DNA from: Cupriavidus oxalaticus
GTDB lineage: Bacteria > Pseudomonadota > Gammaproteobacteria > Burkholderiales > Burkholderiaceae
Direction: 5' to 3'
NCBI RefSeq assembly: GCF_004768545.1
Contig: NZ_CP038635.1
Span: 3,621,501-3,685,500, forward strand
DNA length: 64,000 nt
Shown: positions 9,410 to 19,188 of the stretch, piece by piece
How the letters are laid out: each line of letters starts with the position of its first letter
Position numbering within the stretch: the stretch's first letter is position 1
Notes under the pieces: generated by a model
Databases searched by the model: none
What the model was told of the DNA's origin: nothing
What the model saw: only the letters and a program-made list of their open reading frames with translations
Made by a program: the position numbers and the translations under genes

Positions 9410-10120
9410 TCACTGCTCGGCCGGTTCAGGCTTGTTGCGGCCCAGTTCGACACCGAGCTGCTTGAGCTTGCGGTACAGGTGGGTACGCTCCAGCCCGGTC
9501 TTCTCGGCCACGCGAGTCATGCTGCCGTGTTCGCGCAGCAGGTGGTACTCGAAGTAGGCGCGCTCGAACAGGTCACGCGCTTCACGCAACGGCATGTCGA
9601 ACGAGAACTGCATCTCGGCCTCGGGCACGCGCGCAGGGCTGCCATTGGCGGCGGTCTCGGCTGCGGCTTCCGGTGCGGCGGTGGCGCTGGCGGATTCGGC
9701 CGAAGGAGCGCTTGCCGGCGCGGCGGTGGCGGCGGGAGCGCTGCGCGGGCGTTCGATGCCGCGTGCCAGGCCCTGCTCCACCGCGGACAGCAGCTTCTGC
9801 AGCGCGATCGGTTTTTCCAGGAAATTCAGCGCGCCGATCTTGGTGGCCTCGACCGCGGTGTCGATGGTGGCATGGCCCGACATCATGATGACGGGCATGC
9901 TCAGCTGGCCCTGCGCGGACCATTCCTTGAGCAGGCTGACGCCATCGGTATCGGGCATCCAGATATCGAGCAGCACAAGGTCAGGTGTGCCGCCCGCGCG
10001 GTATTCGCGCGCCTGCTGCGCGTTCTCCGCGAGTTCGACCACGTGGCCTTCGTCGCTGAGGATCTCCGAGAGCAGCTCCCGGATTCCCATTTCGTCATCG
10101 ACTACGAGGATGGTTGCCAT
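9410..10120 (-). CDS. NtrX-like response regulator lacking the AAA+ domain
   Basis: 236 residues. An N-terminal receiver domain (about 1-120) has the acidic pair DD at 8-9, phospho-acceptor Asp52 (LVLLDIWMP) and Lys in the LEKP loop. An Ala/Pro-rich linker follows. The C-terminus (about 190-228) is a Fis-type helix-turn-helix (MTRVAEKTGLERTHLYRKLKQLG). Typical NtrC/NtrX proteins have a central sigma-54-contacting AAA+ ATPase of about 240 residues; it is absent here, so direct sigma-54 activation is unlikely. The gene follows the NtrY-like kinase on the same strand and is probably its partner. Confidence 0.9.
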   Translation of the reverse strand: MATILVVDDEMGIRELLSEILSDEGHVVELAENAQQAREYRAGGTPDLVLLDIWMPDTDGVSLLKEWSAQGQLSMPVIMMSGHATIDTAVEATKIGALNFLEKPIALQKLLSAVEQGLARGIERPRSAPAATAAPASAPSAESASATAAPEAAAETAANGSPARVPEAEMQFSFDMPLREARDLFERAYFEYHLLREHGSMTRVAEKTGLERTHLYRKLKQLGVELGRNKPEPAEQ

Positions 10121-10174
10121 ACTTCCCCTCTTAACCCCACCGCAGCGTTCCGGGACCGGATCGCCAAAAGTTGA

Positions 10175-12613
10175 CTATGCCAGTTTAACGAACAGGATCG
10201 AGATCTGTGCACCGACGACCTCCGCACCTTCCAGGCGATTGCGCAACTCGATGCGCGCACCGTGTTCGTCAATGATCTTCTTTACCATCGCAAGCCCGAG
10301 ACCCGTGCCCTTGGCTTTGGTGGTCACGTAGGGCTCGAACGCGCGGCTCAGGATCCGTGGTGCAAAGCCGGGGCCATTGTCCGCAACGGTGAGCTTGACG
10401 GCCTGCCGGTTTTCGCCGGCAGAATCTTTGTATTCTACAGTCTCGGTGTTCAGAGTGATATGGGGCGCCGCCCTACCCGCCGCCACGTTCTCGGCGGCCG
10501 CATCCTGCGCGTTCTGCAGCAGGTTGTGGATGACCTGCCGCAGTTGCGTAGGGTCGCCCTTGATCTCGGGCAGCGCAGCGCCCAGCGCCGGATGGATCAC
10601 CGGATGCTCGTGCAGCGCGGGATCGTCGATGCCATACAGATGCAGCACCTCTGACACCAGGCTGTTGAGCTGCAGCGATTGCAGCACCGCGGGCGGCGTG
10701 CGCGCGTAGTCGCGGAAATCGTCGACCATGCGCTTCATCGCCGCCACCTGGCTGACGATCGTGGCCGCGCCGCGCTTGAGCACGTCGACGTCGGTGCCTT
10801 CCAGCTTGGGCGAGAGCTTCATCTGCAGCCGCTCGGCCGACAGCTGGATCGGCGTCAGCGGGTTCTTGATCTCGTGCGCGAGGCGACGGGCCACTTCGCC
10901 CCAGGCCACCGAGCGTTGAGCGGAAATCACATCGGAAATATCGTCGAAGACGATGACGTAGCCGGGCTCGTCGCGCTCGCCGCCGGGCAGCCGCGCGCCG
11001 CGCACCAGCAGCGTCAGCGGTTGTTCGTCCATGCCGCCGCCGTGGCCCTGCGGCAGCTCGATCTGCTTCTGCCAATGCTCGGCGCCGCCCAGCACCTCGC
11101 TGGTGTTCTGGTCGGAGAACGCCTGGCGCACGATCTCGCCGAACGGGCCCATCCCCGGGATCTGCTCCACCGGCAGTCCCAGCACGGCGCCGAACGGCTG
11201 GCGGAAGATGCGCTCGGCGCCGGGGTTGGCGGTGATCAGCACGAAGCGCCGGTCGAATACCAGCACGCCCGCGGTCAGGTTCTGCAGCACGCTTTCCAGG
11301 TAGGCCTTTGACTGCTCCAGCGCCGCGCGGTTTTCTTCCACCGCCAGGCGCGCCTCGGCCAGCTGCCGCGTCATCTGGTTGAACTGCTGGGTCAGCATGC
11401 CGAGTTCGTCGCGGCTCTTCAGCTCGCGCTTGGGCGACAGGTCGCCCTCGGCCACTTCCTTGGTCCCCTGCAGCAGCATCAGCAGCGGCCGCGCCAGCTG
11501 GCCGCCGAGCAGCAGGGCCAGCATCACCGCGATAAAGACCGCGAGGAACAGCGTCAGCGTCAGCGTCCCGATATACATCTTGCGCAGGCCGGTGCGGCCC
11601 AGCGCTTTCTCCTGGTACTCCTGGTAGGCACGCTGCACCTCGTCGGCATTGCGCGCGAGCACGGCCGGCACGGGGTGCAGCACCTGCAGGTAACGCTCCT
11701 CGCGCACGGTCTCGCCGACCAGGCCGAAGCCGCTCGACGGCGCTTCCTCGGGACGGCGCTCCACCGACAGGCCCGACCCGGCCCAGCGCGGGCGCGGTGT
11801 CGCGCGCGGCGTGCTCGCGGCCACCTGCTCCTGCGCGGTGGTCGGCGCCGCGCCCAGCGGGATGATCACGCGCAGCCGGTACAGGGGGGTGCCTTCGACG
11901 CGCTCGGCGCCCTGGCTGTCCTGCGTCGGATCGGTGCCGCCTTCGACCGCGGCGTAGCCGCCCGCCAGCCGCGCCTGCTCCGCCAGCACGCCCGAAGGCA
12001 GGTCGGGCACCAGCGCGGCGTAGTTGCTCGATGCGGTGGCCAGCACGCGGCCGCTGCCGGTGAAGATTGCCGCCTCCTGCACGCCGTATTGCTCGCGCAG
12101 CCGGCTCAGCTGCAGCGACGTGGACACGCCCGACGAACCGGAGAGCTGCTCGGCCATCAGCCGCGCCTTGCCCTGCAGGTCGGCCAGCGCGCTGTCGATG
12201 GTGGAGCGGCCTAGGTTGAGGCCGGCTTCGAGCGCGGTTTCCACGCGCACGTCGAACCAGGACTCGATGCTGCGCGAAACGAACTGCAGCGACACCAGGT
12301 AGATCAGCACGCCCGGCAGCACGCCCACCACGCCGAAGAACACCGCGAGCTTGGTCATCAGCCGCGTGCCGAACTTGCCGCGGCGGTAGCGCAGCCACAG
12401 CGTCACCGCGAGCGCGCCGACGATCAGCACCAGCAGCGCGCCGATCACCAGGTTCACCTTGAACAGCAGCGTGAAATAGCGATCGAAGAATTCGGTATTG
12501 GCCGATGCCCCGGCCAGCAGGCCGACCAGCACCAGCGCCAGGAACACGATGATGCCTGCCACGACGCGATACAGCACGCGCCGGAAACGGCTGTCCCACA
12601 GCGAAGTGTTCAT
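10175..12613 (-). CDS. NtrY-like membrane sensor histidine kinase
   Basis: 812 residues from ATG 12613; an upstream open stretch in the same frame belongs to the previous gene. It has three early membrane helices (about 10-120), a periplasmic segment, another helix at about 365-390, HAMP, a PAS domain (about 480-590), the phospho-His box LAHEIKNPLTPIQLS and an HATPase_c domain (DNGPGF, GTGLGLAMV). This is the NtrY arrangement. It overlaps the upstream DUF4390 gene by four bases and lies 55 bp before the NtrX-like regulator gene, so the three are probably co-transcribed. The signal is unknown; in relatives the system is linked to nitrogen or redox control. Confidence 0.9.
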   Translation of the reverse strand: MNTSLWDSRFRRVLYRVVAGIIVFLALVLVGLLAGASANTEFFDRYFTLLFKVNLVIGALLVLIVGALAVTLWLRYRRGKFGTRLMTKLAVFFGVVGVLPGVLIYLVSLQFVSRSIESWFDVRVETALEAGLNLGRSTIDSALADLQGKARLMAEQLSGSSGVSTSLQLSRLREQYGVQEAAIFTGSGRVLATASSNYAALVPDLPSGVLAEQARLAGGYAAVEGGTDPTQDSQGAERVEGTPLYRLRVIIPLGAAPTTAQEQVAASTPRATPRPRWAGSGLSVERRPEEAPSSGFGLVGETVREERYLQVLHPVPAVLARNADEVQRAYQEYQEKALGRTGLRKMYIGTLTLTLFLAVFIAVMLALLLGGQLARPLLMLLQGTKEVAEGDLSPKRELKSRDELGMLTQQFNQMTRQLAEARLAVEENRAALEQSKAYLESVLQNLTAGVLVFDRRFVLITANPGAERIFRQPFGAVLGLPVEQIPGMGPFGEIVRQAFSDQNTSEVLGGAEHWQKQIELPQGHGGGMDEQPLTLLVRGARLPGGERDEPGYVIVFDDISDVISAQRSVAWGEVARRLAHEIKNPLTPIQLSAERLQMKLSPKLEGTDVDVLKRGAATIVSQVAAMKRMVDDFRDYARTPPAVLQSLQLNSLVSEVLHLYGIDDPALHEHPVIHPALGAALPEIKGDPTQLRQVIHNLLQNAQDAAAENVAAGRAAPHITLNTETVEYKDSAGENRQAVKLTVADNGPGFAPRILSRAFEPYVTTKAKGTGLGLAMVKKIIDEHGARIELRNRLEGAEVVGAQISILFVKLA

Positions 12614-13479
12614 GGCTGGCTTGAGGCGGACAGCGCCGGCTGCGCCAGCAGCGCGGGCGACAGCGCGCTCGATACCGCCTGCACGAACACGGTGTTGCGC
12701 GGCTCCGCCGCGGCGGCGGGTGCGCCCGGCGCAGACGCGGGCGCCGGCATGGGCATGGGCATGGGTGCGGCAGGTGAAGCGGGCAGCGGCGGCGGCGCCG
12801 GAACCGCGGGCACCGGCACCGGCGTCGGGATCGCGTTCAGGTCCGTCGGCACGGTGTAGATAAAGCGCCGCCAGTCCGAAGCCAGGTTCCAGTCGCGCGT
12901 ATTGACCGCATTGATCTGGAACGGCTTGGGCAGTTGCGACAGGTCCAGCCGCATGCGCACCTGCGCGTGATAGCTCTCGCCGGGCTTGACCGCGTTGCGC
13001 TCGAACACGCGCCAGCCGCGTACCCGCTGGACAAACTGCAGCGCGCTCTTCAGCCGCGAGAACGGCAGCTGCAGGCCGCCGGTGGAAATGCGGTATTGCC
13101 GCGTCAGCGGCTGGTAGGACAAGCGCACGCTGCGGCTGGTGTTGACCGGCTTGTCGTCGAACCAGTACCAGCGCGGCCGCGTCAGCTCGAAATCGACCAC
13201 GAAATATAGCGATATGCCCTTGTGCAGCGCGTCTTCCAGCGCGGGCGGCAGGTCGAACTCGAAGCTCGCAGCCAGTTCGAAGCCACCGTCCTGGTATTCG
13301 ATGCGGGCCTCGGTAGCCTCGATCACCTGCGCCTGGGCGGCAGGCGGCAGCCACAGCAGCAGAGCCAGCGCGAGCATCAGCACACGCATGCACGCCCGCA
13401 GTTGCGTCCGCAGTTGCGTCATTCCCGTGGCGAAATCCACGGTAACGCGGCAGTCTGATGGGCGCGGCGTGCTCGGCAT
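12610..13479 (-). CDS. DUF4390 domain exported protein
   Basis: Up to 289 residues. The likely real start is the internal ATG at MTQLRTQLRACMR, ahead of a signal peptide (LMLALALLLWLPPAAQAQ). The body (RIEYQDGGFELAASFEFDLP, LYFVVDFELTRPRWYWFDD) is typical of the DUF4390 family, found between rsmB and ntrY in beta-proteobacteria. A Pro/Ala-rich tail ends the protein. It is expected in the periplasm; no activity is known. The ATGA overlap with the kinase gene suggests translational coupling. Confidence 0.85.
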   Translation of the reverse strand: MPSTPRPSDCRVTVDFATGMTQLRTQLRACMRVLMLALALLLWLPPAAQAQVIEATEARIEYQDGGFELAASFEFDLPPALEDALHKGISLYFVVDFELTRPRWYWFDDKPVNTSRSVRLSYQPLTRQYRISTGGLQLPFSRLKSALQFVQRVRGWRVFERNAVKPGESYHAQVRMRLDLSQLPKPFQINAVNTRDWNLASDWRRFIYTVPTDLNAIPTPVPVPAVPAPPPLPASPAAPMPMPMPAPASAPGAPAAAAEPRNTVFVQAVSSALSPALLAQPALSASSQP

Positions 13480-13488
13480 CGGATCAGA

Positions 13489-14916
13489 TCAGGCGCGTTT
13501 CTGGAAGCGGGCGTAGAAAAAGCCATCGTGATCCGATGGCAGGCTGGCGTGGCCAGGGTCCTTTTCACCTTGTTCGCCGGCCGAGTGCGTTGTCGTACGG
13601 GTGCCGGGCAGCAGCTGCCCCGGCGCCTGCAATCGTATCGCATCTGCCAGTTGTGCACCAAACCAGCGCGCCTGCTCCTCGCCTTCCGTTGGGAAAATAG
13701 AACACGTGACGTAGACCAGGATGCCGCCCGGCTTGAGCAGCGGCCACAGCTGCGACACGATGCGGCGCTGCTCGGTGATCAGCTTGGCGATATCGGTCTC
13801 ACGGCGCAGCCAGCGGATATCGGGATGGCGCCGCACGATGCCGGAGGCCGAGCACGGCACGTCGGCCAGGATGCGGTCGAAGGGCTGGCCGTCCCACCAG
13901 TCGGCGGGCCGGCTGGCATCGCCCACCACGATGCGGGCCTGCGTGCCGAGGCGCGCGAGGTTCTCGTTGATGCGCGTGGCGCGCTGCGGGTCGCTTTCCA
14001 CCGCAGTCACGTCGATGTCGGCAAGCTCCAGCAGGTGGCCGGTCTTGCCGCCGGGCGCGGCGCAGGCATCGAGCACGCGCATGCCGTCGGCCACCTCGAG
14101 CAGCGGCGCGGCCAGTTGCGCGCCGGCGTCCTGCACCGACACCGTGCCTTCGGCGAAGCCCGGCAATTGCGTCACCGGCACCGCGCGCACCAGGCGCACG
14201 GCCTGCGGGCCGACCACGGTGCCGGCGAGACCGGCATTGGCCAGGTCGGTCTGGTATTGCTTCACGCTGACCCGCGCGGTGTTGACGCGCAGCGTCATCG
14301 GCGGGCGCACGTTGACGCTCGCGGCGAGATCGGTCCACTGCTCCGGGTACGCCTCGCGCAGCATGCGCAGCCACCACGGCGGCAGGTTCCAGCGCGCCTG
14401 TTCGTCGCGGTTGACCTCGGCCAGCAGCGCCTTGCGCTCGCGCAGGAAACGGCGCAGTACCGCGTTGACCAGGCCGCGGGCGTGCGCAGTCTTGGGTTCC
14501 GACGCGGCCGCGCTGACCGCCTGATCGACCACCGTGAAGGTGCTGTAGCCGGCGCGGCCCGGGGTGCCCGGCGTCGCGCCCTGTGCCGCGTCCTGGCTGT
14601 CTTTGTCCTGCCGCTGGCCCGGTGCCTGCTCGAGCAGCAGCGCAAGCGCCACCGCCAGCAGCGAGTCCACCTGCGCGCCGGGCGGGCGCGTGACCAGCTT
14701 CGTCACCAGCGCACGCGCGGTGCCGAACTGGCGCATGGTGCGGTAAGCGATGTCCTGCAGCGCACCGCGCGTGGCGGCATCGCGCACGCGGTCCAGGCGC
14801 AACTGCGCGGCGGCGTCTTCGATCGCCTGCGGCAAGGCGGTGCCTTCGCTGACGGCGCGTACCGCGGCGGCGGCGCCAAGCATCTGGAAGGCAAGCGAAT
14901 CGGGAGGCAGGCGCAT
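13489..14916 (-). CDS. rsmB: 16S rRNA (cytosine-967-C5)-methyltransferase RsmB
   Basis: 475 residues. The N-terminal NusB-like RNA-binding domain (about 1-150) is followed by a Rossmann methyltransferase domain. SAM-binding motif I is LDACAAPGGKTGHLLE (about 278-293), motif IV is DVPCSASG (about 350) and motif VI is VTCSIFPTEGEE (about 405), giving the two cysteines used by m5C methylases. It methylates C967 of 16S rRNA using S-adenosylmethionine. An insert of about 25 residues near 120-145 (QRQDKDSQDAAQG) is unusual. The next gene starts ten bases downstream. Confidence 0.95.
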   Translation of the reverse strand: MRLPPDSLAFQMLGAAAAVRAVSEGTALPQAIEDAAAQLRLDRVRDAATRGALQDIAYRTMRQFGTARALVTKLVTRPPGAQVDSLLAVALALLLEQAPGQRQDKDSQDAAQGATPGTPGRAGYSTFTVVDQAVSAAASEPKTAHARGLVNAVLRRFLRERKALLAEVNRDEQARWNLPPWWLRMLREAYPEQWTDLAASVNVRPPMTLRVNTARVSVKQYQTDLANAGLAGTVVGPQAVRLVRAVPVTQLPGFAEGTVSVQDAGAQLAAPLLEVADGMRVLDACAAPGGKTGHLLELADIDVTAVESDPQRATRINENLARLGTQARIVVGDASRPADWWDGQPFDRILADVPCSASGIVRRHPDIRWLRRETDIAKLITEQRRIVSQLWPLLKPGGILVYVTCSIFPTEGEEQARWFGAQLADAIRLQAPGQLLPGTRTTTHSAGEQGEKDPGHASLPSDHDGFFYARFQKRA

Positions 14917-14979
14917 ATCGGTCAGGCAGCGGGTGAGGCGGCAGGTAAGTCGTGAATCGGTGGGCAGCCGGGCGAGGGC

Positions 14980-15022
14980 AAGAAAAATGCCCGCTGGTCC
15001 ATGTTTAAACCAGCGGGCAGTT
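14980..15022 (-). terminator. Terminator between htpX and rsmB
   Basis: A ten-base-pair stem (TGCCCGCTGG / CCAGCGGGCA) with a twelve-base loop is followed on the minus strand by TTTTTCTT. It should end the htpX transcript and separate it from rsmB. Confidence 0.85.
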
Positions 15023-15107
15023 TACCTTGTGTGGGAGCCGCGCTCCGGAATTGAGCCACATTGGCTCCCCGGCGGGCTCCCCAGGGACCCCGCGAACTCC
15101 CGCCCGA

Positions 15108-15968
15108 TCAGGCGGGATAGGTCCCGGTCTGCGCCATCTGCATCAGGCGCGAGATGCGTTCCTCGGTCGCCGGGTGGGTCGAGAACAGGTTGGCGATGGC
15201 GCCGCCCGAGAGCGGGTTCATGATCATCATCTGCGCCGTGGCCGGGTGCTCCTCGGCCGCCTGGAACGGGATGCCCTGCGCATAGCGGTGGATTTTGTCG
15301 AGCGCGCTGGCCAGCGCCTGCGGGTCGCCGCAGATCTCGGCGCCGCCGCGGTCGGCTTCAAATTCGCGCGCGCGCGAGATCGCCATCTGGATCAGCGAGG
15401 CCGCCAGCGGCGCCAGGATTGCCACCGCAATGCTGGCGATGGGATTGGTGCGGTTGCCGTTCTCGTCGCGGCCGCCGAAGAACATCGCCATGTTGGCCAG
15501 CGCGGAAATGGCACCGGCCATGGTCGCGGCAATGGTCGAGGTCAGGATGTCGCGATGGCGCACGTGCGCCAGCTCATGCGCCATCACGCCGCGCAGCTCG
15601 CGCTCGGACAGTACGCGCAGGATGCCGGTGGTCGCGGCCACCGCGGCGTGTTCCGGGTTGCGGCCGGTGGCGAAGGCGTTCGGCGCGTCTTCATTGATCA
15701 GGTAGACGCGCGGCATCGGCAGGTTGGCGCGCTGCGCCAGCTCCTGCACCATGCCGTAGAACTGCGGCGCGGTACTGGCGTCGACTTCCTGCGCGTTGTA
15801 CATGCGCAGGACCATCTTGTCCGAGAACCAGTAGGAGAAGAAGTTCATGCCGAGCGCGAGCAGCAGCGCCATCATCATGCCGCTGCGTCCGCCGATCATG
15901 CCGCCGATGACGATGAACAGCGCCGTGATGGCCGCCATCAGCATGAAGGTCTTGACCCAGTTGAACAT
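15108..15968 (-). CDS. htpX: Membrane zinc protease HtpX
   Basis: 286 residues from ATG 15968 (MFNWVKTF), chosen for the GGAG site nine bases upstream and the family's usual N-terminus. There are two N-terminal membrane helices, then the M48 zinc motif HELAH (about 129-133), the third ligand in [10 protein letters not shown] (about 203), and two more helices between them. HtpX degrades damaged inner-membrane proteins together with FtsH and belongs to the envelope/heat stress response. It lies between fmt and rsmB, an order common in beta-proteobacteria. Confidence 0.95.
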   Translation of the reverse strand: MFNWVKTFMLMAAITALFIVIGGMIGGRSGMMMALLLALGMNFFSYWFSDKMVLRMYNAQEVDASTAPQFYGMVQELAQRANLPMPRVYLINEDAPNAFATGRNPEHAAVAATTGILRVLSERELRGVMAHELAHVRHRDILTSTIAATMAGAISALANMAMFFGGRDENGNRTNPIASIAVAILAPLAASLIQMAISRAREFEADRGGAEICGDPQALASALDKIHRYAQGIPFQAAEEHPATAQMMIMNPLSGGAIANLFSTHPATEERISRLMQMAQTGTYPA

Positions 15969-16143
15969 TGCGGTGATCTCCATGTAGTGGACCGCGCCGG
16001 CTGCTGCAAGGCGTTGCAAAACATGCCGGTGCGATGACCGTTAGATAGGGGCCAACACCAGAAAATTCAACTGCTTGCGGGGACCAGCCGCCGCACCATG
16101 GCGCATGATGCACACGAAGTGCTTGCCGCGCCGGCTTGACTGA

Positions 16144-17157
16144 TTATGCCTGCGCCGCGCCATTGCCGGGGACCACGCAGCGCGTGCCCGGCGGCACCGG
16201 CATGGCCTGCAGGAACTGCTGCGCCGGCTGGCGGCGCCCGCCCGGCTTCTGCAGCTCGGTCACCTGCAGGGCGCTGCCGTCGCCGCAGGCGATGATGATG
16301 CCGCCGGCATCGGCCGCCAGCACCGTCCCGGGCGGGTGCGGCAGGCTGCTGGCCGCGGCCAGCGGCATTGCCTGCCAGCACTTGATGACGGTATCGCCGA
16401 CCTGCACGGTGGCGCCGGGGAACGGGTTGAAGGCGCGTACCTGGCTGGCCAGCGCCGTGGCCGGGCGGCGCAGGTCCAGCGGCGCCTCGTCCTTGGCGAT
16501 CTTCTCGGCGTAGGTGACGCCGGCTTCGGGCTGCTTCGTCGCCGCCAGCGCGCGGCCAGCGGCCAGTTCCTGCAGCGCGGCGACGGTCATGTGCGCGCCC
16601 AGCGCGGCCAGCTTGTCGTGCAGCGTGCCGGTGGTGTCGTCGGCGCCGATCGGCACGGCCTCGCGCGTGAGCATGTCGCCGGTGTCCAGGCCCTCGTCCA
16701 TCTGCATCAGCGTGATGCCGGTCTCGGCATCGCCGGCCTCGATGGCGCGGTGGATCGGCGCCGCGCCGCGCCAGCGCGGCAGCAGCGAGCCGTGGATGTT
16801 GAGGCAGCCCAGGCGCGGCAACTCCAGCACCTCGGCCGGCAGGATCAGGCCGTAGGCGGCGACCACCATCACGTCGGGGGCGAGTTCCGCCAGCGTGTCC
16901 ACGGCCGCCGCGGCCTCTTCCGGATACTTGCCTTGCCGGCGCAGCGAACGGGGCTGCAACACCGGGCCGAGCCCGTTGGCCACCGCGTACTGCTTGACCG
17001 GGCTTGCCTGCAGCTGCATGCCGCGGCCCGCGGGCCGGTCCGGCTGCGTCAGCACGGCCACCACGGGAAAGCCGGCGGCGTGGATGGCTTCAAGCGCGAC
17101 GCGCGCGAACTCGGGCGTGCCGGCAAAGGCGACACGCAGGGGCTTGGCTTGGGACAT
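16144..17157 (-). CDS. fmt: Methionyl-tRNA formyltransferase
   Basis: 337 residues from ATG 17157 ([18 protein letters not shown]). The formyl-transfer core has [16 protein letters not shown] (about 122) and the folate-binding region. The C-terminal OB-fold tRNA-binding domain begins near [10 protein letters not shown]. It formylates Met-tRNA(fMet) with 10-formyl-THF. It lies downstream of def on the same strand, the usual pairing of formylation and deformylation genes. Confidence 0.96.
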   Translation of the reverse strand: MSQAKPLRVAFAGTPEFARVALEAIHAAGFPVVAVLTQPDRPAGRGMQLQASPVKQYAVANGLGPVLQPRSLRRQGKYPEEAAAAVDTLAELAPDVMVVAAYGLILPAEVLELPRLGCLNIHGSLLPRWRGAAPIHRAIEAGDAETGITLMQMDEGLDTGDMLTREAVPIGADDTTGTLHDKLAALGAHMTVAALQELAAGRALAATKQPEAGVTYAEKIAKDEAPLDLRRPATALASQVRAFNPFPGATVQVGDTVIKCWQAMPLAAASSLPHPPGTVLAADAGGIIIACGDGSALQVTELQKPGGRRQPAQQFLQAMPVPPGTRCVVPGNGAAQA

Positions 17158-17189
17158 GGCAGGTTCCGAGGTGAATACTGGCTGAAAGC

Positions 17190-17213
17190 GCAACCGGCCG
17201 CTATCGCGGCCGG
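17190..17213. other. Hairpin in the def-fmt gap
   Basis: A nine-base-pair inverted repeat (ACCGGCCGC / GCGGCCGGT, four-base loop) without a clear T-run on the minus strand. It may be a weak terminator or a processing stem between def and fmt. Confidence 0.5.
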
Positions 17214-17331
17214 TACGTTTGTTCTTCGGAAGTCATAAAGATAGCAGACCCCGCGCGCGTGTCGAGCGCAGGCGGCGGATTCCGCCGTGCTGTTACATCT
17301 TCGCGCACTTCTCGCGGATGCCGCGCGCGAC

Positions 17332-17838
17332 TTACATGCGCGTGCGTTCGCGCTTCTGCAGCTTGCTCTTGATGCGGTTCAGCTTCAGCGGCGACAGGTA
17401 CTCGACGAAGACCTTGCCGCGCAGGTGGTCGATCTCATGCTGGATACATACGGCCAGCAGGTCGTCGGCGTCCAGCTCGAAGGTCTCGCCCTTCTCGTTG
17501 AGCGCGCGCACGCGCACACGGTCGGGGCGCTCGACGCGGTCATAGATCTCGGGCACCGACAGGCAGCCCTCTTCCCACACCTTGCGCTTGTCGCTGGCCC
17601 AGACGACTTCCGGATTGATAAAGACCTGGAGCTGGTCGCGCGTTTCGGAAACGTCGATCACCACCACCTGCTCGTGGACGTTCACCTGCGTCGCGGCCAG
17701 GCCGATGCCCGGCGCTTCGTACATGGTCTCGGCCATGTCCTTCACCAGCTGGCGAATACGGTCGTCCACGGCCGCGACAGGTTTCGCGACGGTGTGCAGA
17801 CGGGGATCGGGGTAGGTCAGGATGTCGAGTTTTGCCAT
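17332..17838 (-). CDS. def: Peptide deformylase
   Basis: 168 residues from ATG 17838 ([14 protein letters not shown]). All three family motifs are intact: GIGLAATQV (44-52), EGCLS (90-94, metal-binding Cys92) and QHEIDH (133-138, two His ligands and the catalytic Glu). It removes the N-formyl group from nascent proteins. The gene is divergent from the LysM protein gene, with 161 bp between the starts. Confidence 0.97.
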   Translation of the reverse strand: MAKLDILTYPDPRLHTVAKPVAAVDDRIRQLVKDMAETMYEAPGIGLAATQVNVHEQVVVIDVSETRDQLQVFINPEVVWASDKRKVWEEGCLSVPEIYDRVERPDRVRVRALNEKGETFELDADDLLAVCIQHEIDHLRGKVFVEYLSPLKLNRIKSKLQKRERTRM

Positions 17839-17999
17839 GATGCTAGGGCGCAACGCCCGCTTGAGCGAGCGGCCCGGCCGCGTTGCGGCGTCGGGACTTT
17901 ACATGCAGAATCGGGGCGCCAGTACAAAAAATCAAGGCGCGCCGAAGCAGGCACGCTCTCCAGGGTCAATCCGGCCGAACCACCGGCCGGTTCAGGAAA

Positions 18000-19169
18000 A
18001 TGCGCGATCTTACCAAAGAACACCAGGCGGCGTCGGGCCGCAGGCTGCACGCGTTCACCCTCACATTGCTGAGTGCCGCCGGCATCACTGCCGCGGCAAC
18101 ACTGCCCGCCAGGGCCGCCGACCTGACGGTCACGGCGGCGCAGCAGGCCGAGGCCCAGCGCACTGCCCGCCAGGGCATCCCGATCGCCGATCTCGCCCCC
18201 AATGCGCCCTCGCAGTACACCGTGCGCAACGGCGATACGCTGTGGGGCATTTCGGGCCGATACCTGCGCCAGCCGTGGCGCTGGCCCGAGTTGTGGGGGA
18301 TGAACCAGCAGCAGATCCGCAACCCGCACCTTATTTACCCCGGCCAGATCCTGTACCTGATCCAGCGCGACGGCCGCGCTTGGCTGTCGACCACCCCCGC
18401 GGGCAACGGGACTGTGCAACTGTCACCTCGCGTGCGCGGCGGCGATGTGGACGGCGCCGCCATCCTCAGCATTTCCGCCAGCGATATCGAGCCGTTCCTG
18501 ATCCGGCCGCTGGTGGTCGACGAAGGCACGCTTGCAACCTCGGCACGGATCGTCGCGGTGCCCGAATCGCGCGTGTACCTGGGCCGCGACGACAGCGCCT
18601 ACGCGCGCGGCATTGCGCCCGATGCGCCGGCCGGCAGCGACTGGCAGGCCTACCGGCCGGTCACGCCGGTGCGCGATCCGGTCACCAACGCCGTGCTGGG
18701 CTATGAGGCCGAGTACGAGGGCAACGTCCGGCTGGCGCGCGGCGCGCAGGGCCCCGACGCGGTGTCCACGCTGCAGGTCACGCAGGCCCAGCAAGAGATG
18801 GGCGTGGGCACGATGCTGATGCCGCAGCCGGCGCGCGAAGCGGTGCGCTACGTGCCGCACGCACCCGATGTCGAGGTCGACGGCCGCGTTGCCAAGGTCT
18901 ATGGCGGCGTCGAATTCGGCGGCGCCAAGCAGGTGGTGGTGCTCAACGTCGGCAGCAAGGCCGGGCTCGAGCCCGGGCAAGTGCTGGCGCTGTCGCGCAC
19001 CGGCGAGACCGTACACGACCGGACCGACCAGAACCGCAGCATCCGCCTGCCCGACGAGCGTTACGGGCTCGCCTTTGTCTTCCGCGTGTTCCCCGGCGTG
19101 GCGTACGCGCTGGTGACCGACGCCTCCAACGTGATCGCGGTCGGCGACCGCGCCACCTCGCCGCGCTGA
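18000..19169 (+). CDS. Exported LysM-domain protein
   Basis: 389 residues from ATG 18000, which has an AGGA site. A signal peptide (about 1-40, ending PARAAD) precedes a LysM domain at about 72-122 (YTVRNGDTLWGISGRYL, then a WP-LW-MN-Q pattern and PHLIYPGQ), expected to bind peptidoglycan. The C-terminal 200 residues have no motif I recognise. It is the first gene of a rightward block; dprA begins 20 bp later, so LysM-dprA co-transcription is likely, as seen in other beta-proteobacteria. Confidence 0.9.
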   Translation: MRDLTKEHQAASGRRLHAFTLTLLSAAGITAAATLPARAADLTVTAAQQAEAQRTARQGIPIADLAPNAPSQYTVRNGDTLWGISGRYLRQPWRWPELWGMNQQQIRNPHLIYPGQILYLIQRDGRAWLSTTPAGNGTVQLSPRVRGGDVDGAAILSISASDIEPFLIRPLVVDEGTLATSARIVAVPESRVYLGRDDSAYARGIAPDAPAGSDWQAYRPVTPVRDPVTNAVLGYEAEYEGNVRLARGAQGPDAVSTLQVTQAQQEMGVGTMLMPQPAREAVRYVPHAPDVEVDGRVAKVYGGVEFGGAKQVVVLNVGSKAGLEPGQVLALSRTGETVHDRTDQNRSIRLPDERYGLAFVFRVFPGVAYALVTDASNVIAVGDRATSPR

Positions 19170-19188
19170 ACCGGCCTTGGGGGATGGC

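Noticed and set aside
12614..13393. N-terminal extension of the NtrY-like kinase into the DUF4390 gene
   Set aside because: The frame is open but the extension is Arg/Ala-rich; ATG 12613 fits the family N-terminus and the four-base overlap.
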